Assembly (NCBI RefSeq): GCF_014873875.1
Contig: NZ_JADBEM010000001.1
Coordinates: forward strand, 4,650,001-4,714,000
DNA length: 64,000 bases
Direction of reading: 5' to 3'
From: Actinopolymorpha pittospori
Lineage (GTDB): Bacteria; Actinomycetota; Actinomycetes; Propionibacteriales; Actinopolymorphaceae
A model generated the notes under the pieces. The model searched no databases, was not told where the DNA came from, and saw only the letters and a program-made list of their open reading frames with translations. The translations under genes and the position numbers were made by a program. Each line of letters starts with the position of its first letter. Position 1 is the first letter of the stretch. Below, in pieces: positions 18,209 to 27,162 of the stretch.

Positions 18209-18232
18209 TCGTCGTACCGACCTGACCCCGCC

Positions 18233-18331
18233 CGCTCGGCGGCCGCCGGGTCGAGCGCGGCCGCCGGTCAGCTCGCGAGCATCTCGAGCGACACGTCCCA
18301 GAGTCGCTCGGCGGCCGCCGGGTCGAGCGCG
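18233..18331. repeat. 27-bp direct repeat at the 3' end of the SDR gene
   Basis: Two identical 27-bp copies at 18233-18259 and 18305-18331, offset 72 bp (24 codons). The inner copy encodes ALDPAAAER near the SDR C terminus; the outer copy lies just past the stop codon at 18268 and would encode the same residues in the same frame. This looks like an in-frame duplication of the gene's 3' end that was then cut off by the stop codon. Confidence 0.85.
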
Positions 18332-19224
18332 TGTGCGGCGACCCCGCTGGGCTCGATCGATTCGTCGGCGGGGTCGTACGGCAGGGCCTCCTGGCAGTTC
18401 TCGAAGTAACGGCCACCGATGCCCTCCAGGAGCGGCGACGCGGCGAGCAGAACCGAGGTCGCCGCGCCCTGCTCAGGACTCCGCCACGGATAGATGTCGA
18501 AGATCCTCCTGGTCTCGGCGGACATCGCCGGGCCTTCCTGGTGCTGCTGCAGCTTGGTACGGATACCACCCGGATAGAGGGCGTTGGCGGTGATCCCGTC
18601 GCCGGCCCACCTTCTGCTCGCCTCGACGGCGAAGAGCACGTTGGCGGTCTTGGACTGGCCGTATGCCAGCCATGGGTCGTACGCACGGCGTTCGAAGTGG
18701 ATGTCGTCGAAGACGACCGGGGAGCGCCGGTGCGCATTGGAGCTCACCGACACGATGCGGGCGTTGCCGGCGGCGGTCAGGGCACCGTGCAGGCCCAGGG
18801 CGAGTCCGAAGTGTCCGAGGTGGTTGGTGGCGAACTGGAGTTCCCAACCCTCGGGCGTACGGTGCGGCTCCGGCAGGGCCATGACGCCGGCGTTGTTGAC
18901 CAGAATGTGCAGCGGGCCCTGCCAGGCCGCCGTGAACGCCGCGACGGAAGCCCGGTCGGCCAGGTCCAACGCGGCGACGAGGACGCTGCCGTTGCCGGTG
19001 CTGGCGGAGATCTCCGCCGCGACGCGCTCGCCGGCGGCGGTGTCGCGGACGGCGAGGGTCACCTCGGCACCGGCCCTGGCGAGGGCCCGGGCGGTCTCGA
19101 CGCCGATGCCGGACGCACCTCCGGTCACGACGGCCCGCCTGCCGGTCAGGTCGATGCCCGCGACGACCTCCTCGGCGGTGGACTCTCGGCGAAACGGTGT
19201 GGTGACGCGAGCACTGCTGGTCAT
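18268..19224 (-). CDS. short-chain dehydrogenase/reductase
   Basis: NAD(P)-dependent oxidoreductase of the SDR superfamily, 318 residues, longer than the usual 250 and like the retinol-dehydrogenase-type group. The cofactor motif VVTGGASGIG sits near residue 30, NNAGVM near 110, SVSSNAH near 155 and the catalytic YGQSKTAN near 185. The ATG start at 19224 has AGGA upstream. It diverges from a TetR gene whose two operator copies lie between them, so it is probably that regulator's target. The substrate is unknown. Its 3' end carries a 27-bp duplication described separately. Confidence 0.9.
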   Translation of the reverse strand: MTSSARVTTPFRRESTAEEVVAGIDLTGRRAVVTGGASGIGVETARALARAGAEVTLAVRDTAAGERVAAEISASTGNGSVLVAALDLADRASVAAFTAAWQGPLHILVNNAGVMALPEPHRTPEGWELQFATNHLGHFGLALGLHGALTAAGNARIVSVSSNAHRRSPVVFDDIHFERRAYDPWLAYGQSKTANVLFAVEASRRWAGDGITANALYPGGIRTKLQQHQEGPAMSAETRRIFDIYPWRSPEQGAATSVLLAASPLLEGIGGRYFENCQEALPYDPADESIEPSGVAAHALDPAAAERLWDVSLEMLAS

Positions 19225-19271
19225 GATGATCCTGTTCTCGGGCGCCGGTGGACGGCACGGGCTATTCTCTA

Positions 19272-19321
19272 ACCGGAGGACCCTCCGGTCGCCTCCTGCC
19301 GTAACCGGAGGAGGCTCCGAT
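19272..19321. promoter_or_regulatory. paired TetR-type operators in the SDR/TetR intergenic region
   Basis: Two related palindromes 32 bp apart. The first, 19272-19289, is a perfect 8-bp inverted repeat around AC (ACCGGAGG / CCTCCGGT). The second, 19304-19321, has 7-bp arms around GAGG with one mismatch (ACCGGAG / CTCCGAT). Both begin with the direct repeat TAACCGGAGGA. They lie between the divergent starts at 19224 and 19381. Confidence 0.8.
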
Positions 19322-19380
19322 TGGCAACCTGGGCGAGAGACGGACGAGGATCGGGCCACCCGGCCGACGGAGGAGATCAC

Positions 19381-19962
19381 GTGGGACAGGCCACCAGCCG
19401 GCCACTGCGGGCCGACGCGCAACGGAATCGGGACGCGCTGCTCGCCGCGGCCGTGCGGCTGTTCTCCGAGCAGGGCCTCGGCGCGACCCTCGACGCGATC
19501 GCCAAGGAGGCCGGCGTCGGGATCGGCACGCTGTACCGGCACTTCCCGACCCGTGAGGCGCTGATCGAGGCGGCGTACCGCAACGAACTCCAGGCCGTGT
19601 GCGACGCGGCGGCCGACCTGCTCACCTCGGCACCGCCGGGGGAGGCACTCCGGACCTGGATGGACCGCTTCATCGACTACATGACCACCAAGCTCGGCAT
19701 GGCCGAGGCGCTGCGCGCGGTGATCGCCTCGGGCGGAAACCCTTATGCGCAGAGCCGGGCGCTGTTGGTCACCTCGATCGAGTCCCTGCTCGAAGCGGCC
19801 GCCGCGGGCGGCGCGATCCGCTCCGACGTCGACGCCGACGACGTCCTCATCGGCCTGAGTGGCGTGGCGCTCGCCGCCGGCGAACCCACCCAGCGAGCCC
19901 AGGCCGGGCGGCTCCTCGACCTGCTCATGGACGGCCTGCGCCACCGCTCGCCCGCGGGCTGA
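19381..19962 (+). CDS. TetR/AcrR-family repressor
   Basis: TetR-type repressor of 193 residues. The N-terminal helix-turn-helix covers residues ~15-60, with ATLDAIAKEAGVGIGTLYRHF as its recognition region. The helical ligand-binding C-terminal domain is typical in size. GTG 19381 is chosen because GGAGGAG lies 6 nt upstream; an in-frame TTG at 19321 would overlap the operator and is unlikely. The gene diverges from the SDR gene with two operator copies between, the standard arrangement for self-regulation plus control of the neighbour. The ligand is unknown. Confidence 0.92.
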   Translation: MGQATSRPLRADAQRNRDALLAAAVRLFSEQGLGATLDAIAKEAGVGIGTLYRHFPTREALIEAAYRNELQAVCDAAADLLTSAPPGEALRTWMDRFIDYMTTKLGMAEALRAVIASGGNPYAQSRALLVTSIESLLEAAAAGGAIRSDVDADDVLIGLSGVALAAGEPTQRAQAGRLLDLLMDGLRHRSPAG

Positions 19963-20153
19963 CCGGGGGGCCCGGGCAGGGCCGCGGTCTGGAACCGTCC
20001 AGGTCCGAGCAGGTGGTGTCAACCCCACCTGGCGTCCTGTCGCGGACGCCACGTCTCAGGCACTGGGACGGTGCATGTGCTCCGAGGGTGCTGCGGCAGG
20101 ATGGGCGGGACTGTCGAAACTCATCCTGCTTCACCACAACGGAGCGTGAACCT

Positions 20154-20966
20154 ATGGCGACACCCCTCGCCCTGCAGTTGTACACCGTGCGCAACGCGCT
20201 TGCCGCCGACCGGGGCGCTGCCCTCGCTCGGGCCGCGGAGCAGGGCTTCCGGGCCGTCGAGGCGTTCGGTATCGGTAGCCCGCAGCGTGACGCCGCCGAG
20301 CGTCTGGCCGACGCGCGCGAGTTCCGGGCACAGCTCGACGCCAACGGCCTGAAGGTCATCGCGGTGCACGGATCGGTCTCGGCCGCGGACGACGCAGAGG
20401 CGGTGTACGACGAGCTGGAGGTTCTCGGCACCGACCGGCTGATCGCCGCCGTGCCGGGCGCCGTCGCCGGAGTGGGTGGCGGCATGGGCAACGAGGCGCT
20501 CGCCACCGCTGACGGGGTGAAGCTGCTGGCCGAAGGCCTCAACGCCGCCGCGGAGAAGGCGTCCGCTCGTGGCGTCCACATCGGCTACCACAACCACGAC
20601 TTCGAGTGGAAGCCCGTCGAGAACGGCACGCCCGCCTACGACGTGCTGGTCGGCCACCTCGACCCGCGCGTCTTCCTGGAGGTCGACGTCTACTGGGCGA
20701 AGACCGCCGGTCAGGACCCCGCGCAGGTCGTCAGCTCCTACGTCGACCGCGTCTTCACCCTCCACGTGAAGGACGGCCCGGCCGTCCGCGGCGAGCTGCA
20801 GACGTCGGTCGGCCAGGGTGTCGTCGACAACCCGGCCGCGATCGCCGCCGGTGCGAACGTGGGCTACCACATCATCGAACTCGACGAGGCGCCCGGCGAC
20901 CCGTTCGACGTGTCGCGCGCCGGTGCCGAGTGGCTCGTCGAGCACGGTTACTCCACCTGGGCCTGA
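20154..20966 (+). CDS. sugar phosphate isomerase/epimerase (xylose isomerase-like TIM barrel)
   Basis: TIM-barrel protein of 270 residues in the IolE/xylose isomerase-like superfamily, which isomerises or epimerises sugars and cyclitols using a divalent metal. Metal-ligand stretches are visible: GYHNHDFEWK near residue 145, FLEVDVYWAK near 175 and LHVKDG near 205. The start at ATG 20154 has GGAG 9 nt upstream. It is followed by a strong hairpin and then the FAH-SDR-GH36 genes in the same direction. Substrate assignment is not possible from sequence; the context favours a galactoside- or fucoside-derived sugar or keto sugar. Confidence 0.85.
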   Translation: MATPLALQLYTVRNALAADRGAALARAAEQGFRAVEAFGIGSPQRDAAERLADAREFRAQLDANGLKVIAVHGSVSAADDAEAVYDELEVLGTDRLIAAVPGAVAGVGGGMGNEALATADGVKLLAEGLNAAAEKASARGVHIGYHNHDFEWKPVENGTPAYDVLVGHLDPRVFLEVDVYWAKTAGQDPAQVVSSYVDRVFTLHVKDGPAVRGELQTSVGQGVVDNPAAIAAGANVGYHIIELDEAPGDPFDVSRAGAEWLVEHGYSTWA

Positions 20967-20978
20967 GGCTCGTCGCCC

Positions 20979-21013
20979 GAGGTGGGCGGGGCGGTCCACG
21001 CCCCGCCCACCTC
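20979..21013 (+). terminator. strong hairpin after the isomerase gene
   Basis: Perfect 15-bp GC-rich stem (20979-20993 with 20999-21013) and loop GTCCA, beginning 12 bp past the isomerase stop codon and 52 bp before the FAH-family start. There is no U run. It may terminate transcription, or reduce it, ahead of the downstream genes. Confidence 0.8.
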
Positions 21014-21064
21014 AGGCACGTACTCAGCCAGGTACTTCAGGCACGTCTACAAGGAGGCATGTAG

Positions 21065-21925
21065 GTGCAGCTACTGCGTTTGGGTGCCGCGGGCGAGGAG
21101 CGTCCCGCCGTACGAACCGACGACGGTCGGATCCTCGACCTGTCGTCACTGACGAAGGACATCGACGGGAGCTTCCTCGCGGGCGGCGGGATCGCCACCG
21201 TGCGGGAAGCGGTTGCTTCCAACCGGCTCCCGCAGATCGAGGACGCCGGTGACGGCTCCGGGCTCCGCGTCGGGTCTCCGATCGCCCGGCCGGGTGCGGT
21301 GTTGTGCATCGGCCAGAACTACGCCGCCCACGCGGCCGAGTCGGGCTCCCCGCCGCCGAAGACCCCGATCCTCTTCTTCAAGCACCCCAACACCGTCGTC
21401 GGTCCCTACGACGAGGTGCCGATCCCGCGCGGTTCGACCAAGACCGACTGGGAGGTCGAGCTCGGTGTGGTGATCGGGAAGACCGCGAAGTACCTCGAGT
21501 CCGTCGAGGTCGCCCTCGACTACGTCGCCGGCTACGTCGTCTCCAACGACGTGTCCGAGCGGGCCTTCCAGCTGGAGGAGTCCGGTGGCCAGTGGTCGAA
21601 GGGCAAGAGCGCCGAGGCGTTCAACCCGCTCGGTCCGTGGCTGGTGCCCGCCGAGGAGGTCCAGCCGCAGGAGCTGCGGCTCGCCACGACCATCAACGGC
21701 GAGACCCGGCAGGACTCCGTCACCGCGGACATGATCTTCGGGGTCGCCTTCCTCGTCTGGCACCTGTCGCAGTACCTCGTGCTCGAGCCGGGTGATCTCA
21801 TCAACACCGGTACGCCGCAGGGTGTGGCGATGTCCGGGCGTTTCCCCTACCTCAAGTCGGGAGACGTCATGGAACTCGAGATCGCCGGCCTCGGCCAGCA
21901 GCGCCAGCGGTTGGTGCAGGCATGA
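21065..21925 (+). CDS. fumarylacetoacetate hydrolase-family enzyme
   Basis: 286-residue member of the FAH superfamily, metal-dependent hydrolases or lyases of beta-diketo acids. The fold is seen from CIGQNYAAHAAE near residue 80. The metal-ligand acidic residues are in DWEVELGVVIGK near 138 and YVVSNDVSERAFQ near 165, followed by the family's PLGPW and LINTGTPQGVAM stretches. This subgroup includes 2,4-diketo-3-deoxy-L-fuconate hydrolase and ureidoglycolate lyase-like proteins. The adjacent SDR and nearby fucosidase and galactosidase make a deoxy-sugar-acid pathway the best guess. The GTG start follows AGGAGG. The SDR gene begins 42 bp downstream. Confidence 0.88.
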   Translation: MQLLRLGAAGEERPAVRTDDGRILDLSSLTKDIDGSFLAGGGIATVREAVASNRLPQIEDAGDGSGLRVGSPIARPGAVLCIGQNYAAHAAESGSPPPKTPILFFKHPNTVVGPYDEVPIPRGSTKTDWEVELGVVIGKTAKYLESVEVALDYVAGYVVSNDVSERAFQLEESGGQWSKGKSAEAFNPLGPWLVPAEEVQPQELRLATTINGETRQDSVTADMIFGVAFLVWHLSQYLVLEPGDLINTGTPQGVAMSGRFPYLKSGDVMELEIAGLGQQRQRLVQA

Positions 21926-21967
21926 GCCACCCGCGCAGCCACCTCACGACGAAGGGGGCCGGGCGCC

Positions 21968-22720
21968 GTGGCTGAGTTCGAGGGCCTCGTCGCCGCGGTC
22001 ACCGGCGGGGCCTCCGGGATCGGCCTCGCCACGGCGCAGTTGCTGGCCGAGCGGGGCGCCAAGGTCGCCTGCCTGGACCTGAAGGCCGACGCCGTACCCG
22101 CCCCACTCACCGGCGTGGCCTGCGACGTCACCGACGACGCCTCGGTCCGCGCGGCCATCGACACGGTGGTCGAGCGCCTCGGCCGGCTGGACATCCTCGT
22201 CAACAACGCGGGGATCGGCGCCCAGGGCACCGTGGCCGATCACGACGACGACGAATGGCACCGGGTGTTCGACGTCAACGTCGTCGGGATCGCGCGGGTC
22301 AGCCGGGCCGCGCTGCCGCAGCTTCGGAAGTCCCCGTCACCCGCGATCGTCAACACCTGTTCGGTCGCGGCCACCGCCGGCATCCCGCAACGCGCCCTTT
22401 ACAGCGCGTCGAAAGGTGCGGTCCGGGCGCTGACCTTCGCGATGGCCGCCGACCACATCGTCGACGGCATCCGGGTCAACTGCGTCAACCCTGGTACGGC
22501 CGACACGCCGTGGGTCGGCCGGTTGCTCGACAAGGCCGACGACCCGGTCGCCGAACGCAAGGCGCTCGAGGCACGCCAGCCGATGGGCCGGCTGGTCTCC
22601 GCGCAGGAGGTGGCGCAGGCGATCGCCTACCTCGCCTCACCGGCGGCAGGGGCGAGCAGCGGTGTGGAGCTCTTCGTCGACGGCGGGATGCAGAACCTCC
22701 GCCTCCGCCCGCGTACCTGA
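21968..22720 (+). CDS. SDR-family oxidoreductase, sugar-acid dehydrogenase-like
   Basis: Classical short-chain dehydrogenase of 250 residues. The cofactor motif TGGASGIG sits near residue 13, NNAGIG near 80, the catalytic Ser in NTCSVAAT near 130 and the YSASKGA active site near 145. The C-terminal pattern (LASPAAGASSGVELFVDGGM) is typical of the family. Together with the upstream FAH-family gene it resembles the pair that oxidises 2-keto-3-deoxy-L-fuconate and then cleaves the diketo product, but other sugar acids are equally possible. It starts at GTG 21968 and lies between the FAH-family and alpha-galactosidase genes, all co-directional and closely spaced, so probably one operon. Confidence 0.88.
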   Translation: MAEFEGLVAAVTGGASGIGLATAQLLAERGAKVACLDLKADAVPAPLTGVACDVTDDASVRAAIDTVVERLGRLDILVNNAGIGAQGTVADHDDDEWHRVFDVNVVGIARVSRAALPQLRKSPSPAIVNTCSVAATAGIPQRALYSASKGAVRALTFAMAADHIVDGIRVNCVNPGTADTPWVGRLLDKADDPVAERKALEARQPMGRLVSAQEVAQAIAYLASPAAGASSGVELFVDGGMQNLRLRPRT

Positions 22721-22785
22721 CCCACGTTCGAGGACACCACCCGGCGCCGCCGCTCGCGCGGAGGTGTGAGCCGAACGGAGTACCG

Positions 22786-24954
22786 ATGACCCGGATCGAG
22801 TACGACCCAGCCCACAAGGTCTGGTTGTTCACGACGCCGAACACCTCGTACGCCGTTCATCTCACCGCCGAGGAGGAGGTGGCGCATCTGCACTGGGGTG
22901 CGCCGATCCACCTGTCCGACGCGATCCACCTTGCCGACACGGCGATTCCGACCCGACGTCGTACGGCGGAGACGCCGCTCGACGGCACCGAGGAGTACCC
23001 CGTGGAGGGCGGGCTGCGCTACGGCCGGCCCGCCCTCTCGGTCCGCTTCGGCGATGAGGTCCGCGGCATCGAGTGGCACCTCGACGGGTCGGAGATCCTC
23101 ACCGAGGGCAACGCGAGCGAGCTCTGGTTGCGCTTCCACGACCGGGTTTACCCGCTCGAGATCACCCTGCACTACCGGGTCTATGAGGACAGCGACGTCC
23201 TCGAGCGCTGGGTCGAGATCACGCACCGAGGCGCGGGCACGGTGGGTGACACCTCCGCGAGCGCCGACGACCTGCAAGGCTCAGTTGACATCCTCACCGC
23301 CCACTCGGCGGCCTGGGTGATCCCGTTCCGGGACGACTACCGGCTCAGCCACCTGCACGGCCACTGGGGCGGTGAGACCCGGCTCGAACGCGTACCGCTC
23401 TCGCCGGCGTCGTCGTTCACGATCGGCAGCCGTACCGGCGTCACCGGACACTTCACCAATCCGTGGTTCGCCGTCGACGACGCGACCGCCGCCGAGGAGC
23501 AGGGCGAGGTCTGGAGCGGCGCGCTCGCCTGGAGCGGTACGTGGCAGCTGGTGGCCCAGCGCTTCGCCAACGGCCGGGCCCAGGTCGTCGGTGGCTTCGG
23601 GCACGACGGCTTCGCGACCTGGCTGCTACGGCCGGGGGAGACCCTCACCACTCCGGTGTTCGCGGGCCTCTACTCCGCACACGGGTTCGGCGCCGCGAGC
23701 CGTGAGTGGCACACCTACCAGCTCCGGCACGTACTCCCGAACGCCGGCGAGCTGCGCCCGGTGCTCTACAACTCCTGGGAAGCGACGCACTTCGACATCG
23801 ACGAGCACAACCAGAAGGCCATCGCGCGCGTCGCCGCCGACCTCGGCGTCGAGCTGTTCGTGATGGACGACGGTTGGTTCGGTCAGCGGGTCGACGACCG
23901 CGCCGGCCTCGGCGACTGGCAGCCCAACCCGAAACGGTTCCCGAACGGTCTCACGCCGCTGGTGGACGAGGTGCACCGCCTCGGCATGCGCTTCGGGATC
24001 TGGGTCGAGCCGGAGATGGTCAACCCCGACAGTGACCTCTACCGCGAGCACCCGGACTGGGTTTACCACTACCCGACCCGGGCCCGGTCGGAGTCCCGCA
24101 ACCAGCTGGTCCTCAACGTCGCCCGCCCCGACGTCGCGGCCTGGATGTACGACTGGCTCGACGAGCTGCTCGGCAAGCACGGGATCGACTACGTGAAGTG
24201 GGACATGAACCGGCCGATCAGCCAACCCGGCTGGCCGGGCGAACCCGACAACCCGGGGCGAGTCTGGATCGAGCACGTGCGCAACGTGTATGACATCCTC
24301 GACCGGCTGCGCCGGGCCCACCCAGGCGTCGCGTTCGAGTCCTGTGCGGGCGGCGGCGGACGAGTCGACCTCGGCATCCTCGCCCGCACCGACATGGTGT
24401 GGACGAGCGACAACACCGACGCCTACGACCGGCTCGCCATCCAGGACGGCTTCACCCAGGTCTACGCCCCGCGGGTGATGTCGGCGTGGGTCACCGACAG
24501 TCCCAACTCCATGAACCGCCGGACCTACTCCGTGCGGTACCGGTTCCACTCCGCCATGGCCGGTCTGCTCGGCCTCGGCGGCAACCTGCTGGAGTGGTCA
24601 CCGGAGGAGCTCGCGGAGGCGCGGGAGCTGGTCGCGGCGTACAAGCGGATCCGGCCGGTGGTCCAGCACGGCCTGCTCCACCGGCTGCTGCCGCCGGAGC
24701 ACGAAGAGCTCACCGCGGTCGAGTACGTCGCCCGGGACGGTTCGGAGGCGGTCGTGCTCGCGTTCGCGCACGCTCGTCGGTTCGGCGCCGACAGCCCGCC
24801 CCTGCGGCTGCGCGGGCTGGACCTGTCGGGGCACTACCGCGACGCCGAGAGCGGACGGGTCGGGAGCGGCGCAGTGCTCACCCACCACGGCCTGTCGCTG
24901 CCGCTGCGCGGCGATCTCGACAGTTGCCTCATCCACCTCCTCCGCGAGGACTGA
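22786..24954 (+). CDS. alpha-galactosidase, glycoside hydrolase family 36
   Basis: Hydrolyses terminal alpha-1,6-galactosyl residues from raffinose-type oligosaccharides and galactomannans. 722 residues, the normal length. An N-terminal beta-supersandwich covers ~1-330; the TIM barrel has nucleophile Asp473 in YVKWDMNRP and acid/base Asp542 in WTSDNTDAYDR; a C-terminal beta domain follows. Further family marks are WEATHFDI, LFVMDDGWFG near 360 and FGIWVEPEMV near 405. ATG 22786 has GGAG 6 nt upstream. No signal peptide is visible, so it acts on imported oligosaccharides, yet no transporter is encoded nearby. It ends the isomerase-FAH-SDR-GH36 run. Confidence 0.95.
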   Translation: MTRIEYDPAHKVWLFTTPNTSYAVHLTAEEEVAHLHWGAPIHLSDAIHLADTAIPTRRRTAETPLDGTEEYPVEGGLRYGRPALSVRFGDEVRGIEWHLDGSEILTEGNASELWLRFHDRVYPLEITLHYRVYEDSDVLERWVEITHRGAGTVGDTSASADDLQGSVDILTAHSAAWVIPFRDDYRLSHLHGHWGGETRLERVPLSPASSFTIGSRTGVTGHFTNPWFAVDDATAAEEQGEVWSGALAWSGTWQLVAQRFANGRAQVVGGFGHDGFATWLLRPGETLTTPVFAGLYSAHGFGAASREWHTYQLRHVLPNAGELRPVLYNSWEATHFDIDEHNQKAIARVAADLGVELFVMDDGWFGQRVDDRAGLGDWQPNPKRFPNGLTPLVDEVHRLGMRFGIWVEPEMVNPDSDLYREHPDWVYHYPTRARSESRNQLVLNVARPDVAAWMYDWLDELLGKHGIDYVKWDMNRPISQPGWPGEPDNPGRVWIEHVRNVYDILDRLRRAHPGVAFESCAGGGGRVDLGILARTDMVWTSDNTDAYDRLAIQDGFTQVYAPRVMSAWVTDSPNSMNRRTYSVRYRFHSAMAGLLGLGGNLLEWSPEELAEARELVAAYKRIRPVVQHGLLHRLLPPEHEELTAVEYVARDGSEAVVLAFAHARRFGADSPPLRLRGLDLSGHYRDAESGRVGSGAVLTHHGLSLPLRGDLDSCLIHLLRED

Positions 24955-24962
24955 GCGACCCG

Positions 24963-25589
24963 CTAGCGGGGGCGGTTCCAGAGATCGGGCCAGAAAACGC
25001 CGAGCTCGCCCAGCAGCCTGCGCAGCAGCGGCAGGGACACGCCGACGACATTGTGGTGATCACCATCGACCCGCTCCACGAAGGCACCACCGAGGCCGTC
25101 GATCGTGAACGCGCCGGCCACCTCCAGCGGCTCCCCGGTCGCGACGTACGCCTCGACCTCGGCATCGCTGAGCTCGGCGAACCGCACGCCCGTCGACGCG
25201 GCCGCCTCGACCATCCGTCCGGTATCGGTCTGAACGACGCAGTGGCCGGTGTGGAGCACCCCGGCGCCTCCCCGCATCCGCCGCCAGCGTTTGAGCGCTT
25301 CGTCGACAGTGCCCGGTTTGCCCAGGACCTCACCGCCGAACTCCAACACCGAGTCGCAGCCTAGGACGAGCGCGGATTCGCCTTCCAGCTGGGCGCTGAC
25401 GGCCTGCGCCTTGCGGCGCGCGAGGACCAGGGCGTGCTCGGCGGCACCGCTGACGTCTCCGACGTCGTTCTCGTCGACACCGGAGACGATGACCTCGGGT
25501 TCGATCCCGGCAGCACGGAGGGTGACCAGCCGCGCCGGGGACCTGGAGGCCAGGACGAACCTCCTGCTCGCTTGCACCACTTCCTTCAC
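24963..25589 (-). CDS. maf: Maf-family nucleoside triphosphate pyrophosphatase
   Basis: House-cleaning NTP pyrophosphatase of 208 residues that hydrolyses non-canonical or m7G/pseudouridine/dTTP-type nucleotides to monophosphates. The family start FVLASRSPARLVTLRAAG (residues 11-28), the acidic LGCDSVLEF near 78 and GKPGTVDEA near 90 are present, with a conserved Asp in FTIDGLGG near 165. The GTG start at 25589 has TAGGAT 6 nt upstream and no ribosome binding site, so it looks leaderless. The gene is convergent with the alpha-galactosidase (8 bp apart). In M. tuberculosis, as I recall, maf is next to accE5/accD5; here it is about 10 kb away. Confidence 0.93.
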   Translation of the reverse strand: MKEVVQASRRFVLASRSPARLVTLRAAGIEPEVIVSGVDENDVGDVSGAAEHALVLARRKAQAVSAQLEGESALVLGCDSVLEFGGEVLGKPGTVDEALKRWRRMRGGAGVLHTGHCVVQTDTGRMVEAAASTGVRFAELSDAEVEAYVATGEPLEVAGAFTIDGLGGAFVERVDGDHHNVVGVSLPLLRRLLGELGVFWPDLWNRPR

Positions 25590-25595
25590 GCGCGC

Positions 25596-25601
25596 ATCCT
25601 A
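25596..25601 (-). promoter_or_regulatory. -10 element of leaderless maf promoter
   Basis: TAGGAT (minus strand), 6 nt before the GTG at 25589. Confidence 0.5.
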
Positions 25602-25752
25602 CGAAAGTCCCACGGGCGTCCTCCTGATGCCGGCCGCCCCTGTCCTTCCCGCCGGATAGTGTCTCGGCGGCCGGCCCCGTGATCATCCGGAGCAATCGCC
25701 GCGCCGCCTGACCAGTCCGAGCCCATCGGCATCTGTGAGGAGATCTGTGGCA

Positions 25753-27084
25753 ATGGAGTACTCCAGCCTCCCGACCGTCCTCGAACACGAGCTCGCGCAG
25801 CGACGCGAATCGGGGTACGACGTGACCGGAGTGGAGGCGCGACTCGACGGACCGGTGGCCCAGACGCCTCCCGCGACGGCCCGCGCCCTGCTCGACGAGC
25901 TCGACGGGTTGGAGCGCGCGCCCGACTGGCCCTACATCGAGCCGTCCACGCTGCCGGAGATCGTCGCGGAGCTGCCCAACGTCCCGCCCGCCGACCGACC
26001 GATCGGCTCGGCCGAACTCCGCGACCGGATCGAGGCCGCCTGGCTCGGTCGCTGCGCGGGCAACTGCCTCGGCAAACCCGTCGAACGCGGCGACTACTGG
26101 ACCCACGAGCGGCTGCGCAGCTACCTCGAACTCTCCGGCAACTACCCGATCAGGGACTACGTGAGCCGGCTCGACCCGATGCCGGAGGGGTTCGTCCTGC
26201 GCTCCTGTTGGACCGAGACGACGAAGGGGCGGGTGCGTTACGCCCCGCGGGACGACGACCTCGACTACACCCTGCTCGGGCTCCACCTGCTGGAGAGCCG
26301 CGGCTTCGACTTCACCCCGGCAGACGTGGGCGCCGAGTGGCAGTTGCGCCTGCCCTACCACCTCACCTACACCGCGGAGCGGGTCACCTACCGCAACCTC
26401 GTCCGCGGCGTCGAGCCGGAGCGGGCCGCCGTCGTCGACAACCCCTACCGCGAATGGATCGGCGCCCAGATCCGGGGTGACGTCTTCGGCTACGTGTGCG
26501 CGGGCCGGCCGCGGGAGGCCGCGCTCCTGGCGTTCCAGGACGCTTCACTGTCCCACGTCGCCAACGGCATCTACGGCGAGATGTGGGCGGCCGCGCTGGT
26601 GGCCGCGGCATTCAGCGCCGGCTCGCTGCGGGAGGCCGTGGAGGAGTCACTGCTGCACGTTCCGCAGCGCTCCCGGCTGGCGGAGGCGCTGCGCTGGGCG
26701 GTCGAGATCCGCGACGTCAAGGACGACTGGCACGACGCGCTCGCCCAGCTCGACGAGCGGTACGGGCACTATCACTGGGTCCACACGATCAACAACGCGG
26801 CGGCTTGCGTGCTCGCCCTGTTGTACGCCGACGACGACTACAGCAGCGCCATCGGGCTCACCGTGCAGGCTGGCCTTGACACTGACTCCAACGGCGCGAC
26901 GGTCGGCTCGGTGGCGGGCGCGTTCGCCGGCCGGGGTGGCATCCCGCGGCACTGGACCTCGCCGTTCGGCGACACCCTGCGCAGCGGTCTCTACGGCTTC
27001 GACCGCAGCAGCATCCGGGATGTCGCGGCGCGGACCTTCGCGCTGGCCCGCACCTACGCCTCGCGCCGTCCGCGAACCTCCTGA
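25753..27084 (+). CDS. ADP-ribosylglycohydrolase-family protein
   Basis: 443-residue protein with the all-helical, di-metal ADP-ribosylglycohydrolase fold. Family marks are AWLGRCAGNCLGKPVE near residue 95 and the metal-binding GLDTDSNGATVGSVAGA near 375. In place of the usual first metal motif it has RDDDLDYTLLGLHLL near 165. Characterised relatives remove ADP-ribose from proteins or dinitrogenase reductase. Many actinobacterial copies sit in sugar-catabolic loci and have no proven substrate, which may be the case here. The ATG at 25753 or the GTG at 25747 could each be served by GAGGAG at 25737. It is divergent from maf and convergent with the AraC gene. Confidence 0.85.
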   Translation: MEYSSLPTVLEHELAQRRESGYDVTGVEARLDGPVAQTPPATARALLDELDGLERAPDWPYIEPSTLPEIVAELPNVPPADRPIGSAELRDRIEAAWLGRCAGNCLGKPVERGDYWTHERLRSYLELSGNYPIRDYVSRLDPMPEGFVLRSCWTETTKGRVRYAPRDDDLDYTLLGLHLLESRGFDFTPADVGAEWQLRLPYHLTYTAERVTYRNLVRGVEPERAAVVDNPYREWIGAQIRGDVFGYVCAGRPREAALLAFQDASLSHVANGIYGEMWAAALVAAAFSAGSLREAVEESLLHVPQRSRLAEALRWAVEIRDVKDDWHDALAQLDERYGHYHWVHTINNAAACVLALLYADDDYSSAIGLTVQAGLDTDSNGATVGSVAGAFAGRGGIPRHWTSPFGDTLRSGLYGFDRSSIRDVAARTFALARTYASRRPRTS

Positions 27085-27162
27085 CCGCGCCAGGTGCCCG
27101 GCGGGCGCCCGCGGCGACGTGCTCGGCCCGGTGGAGGTCGGATGCGCTCGACCGGGTGGAGG

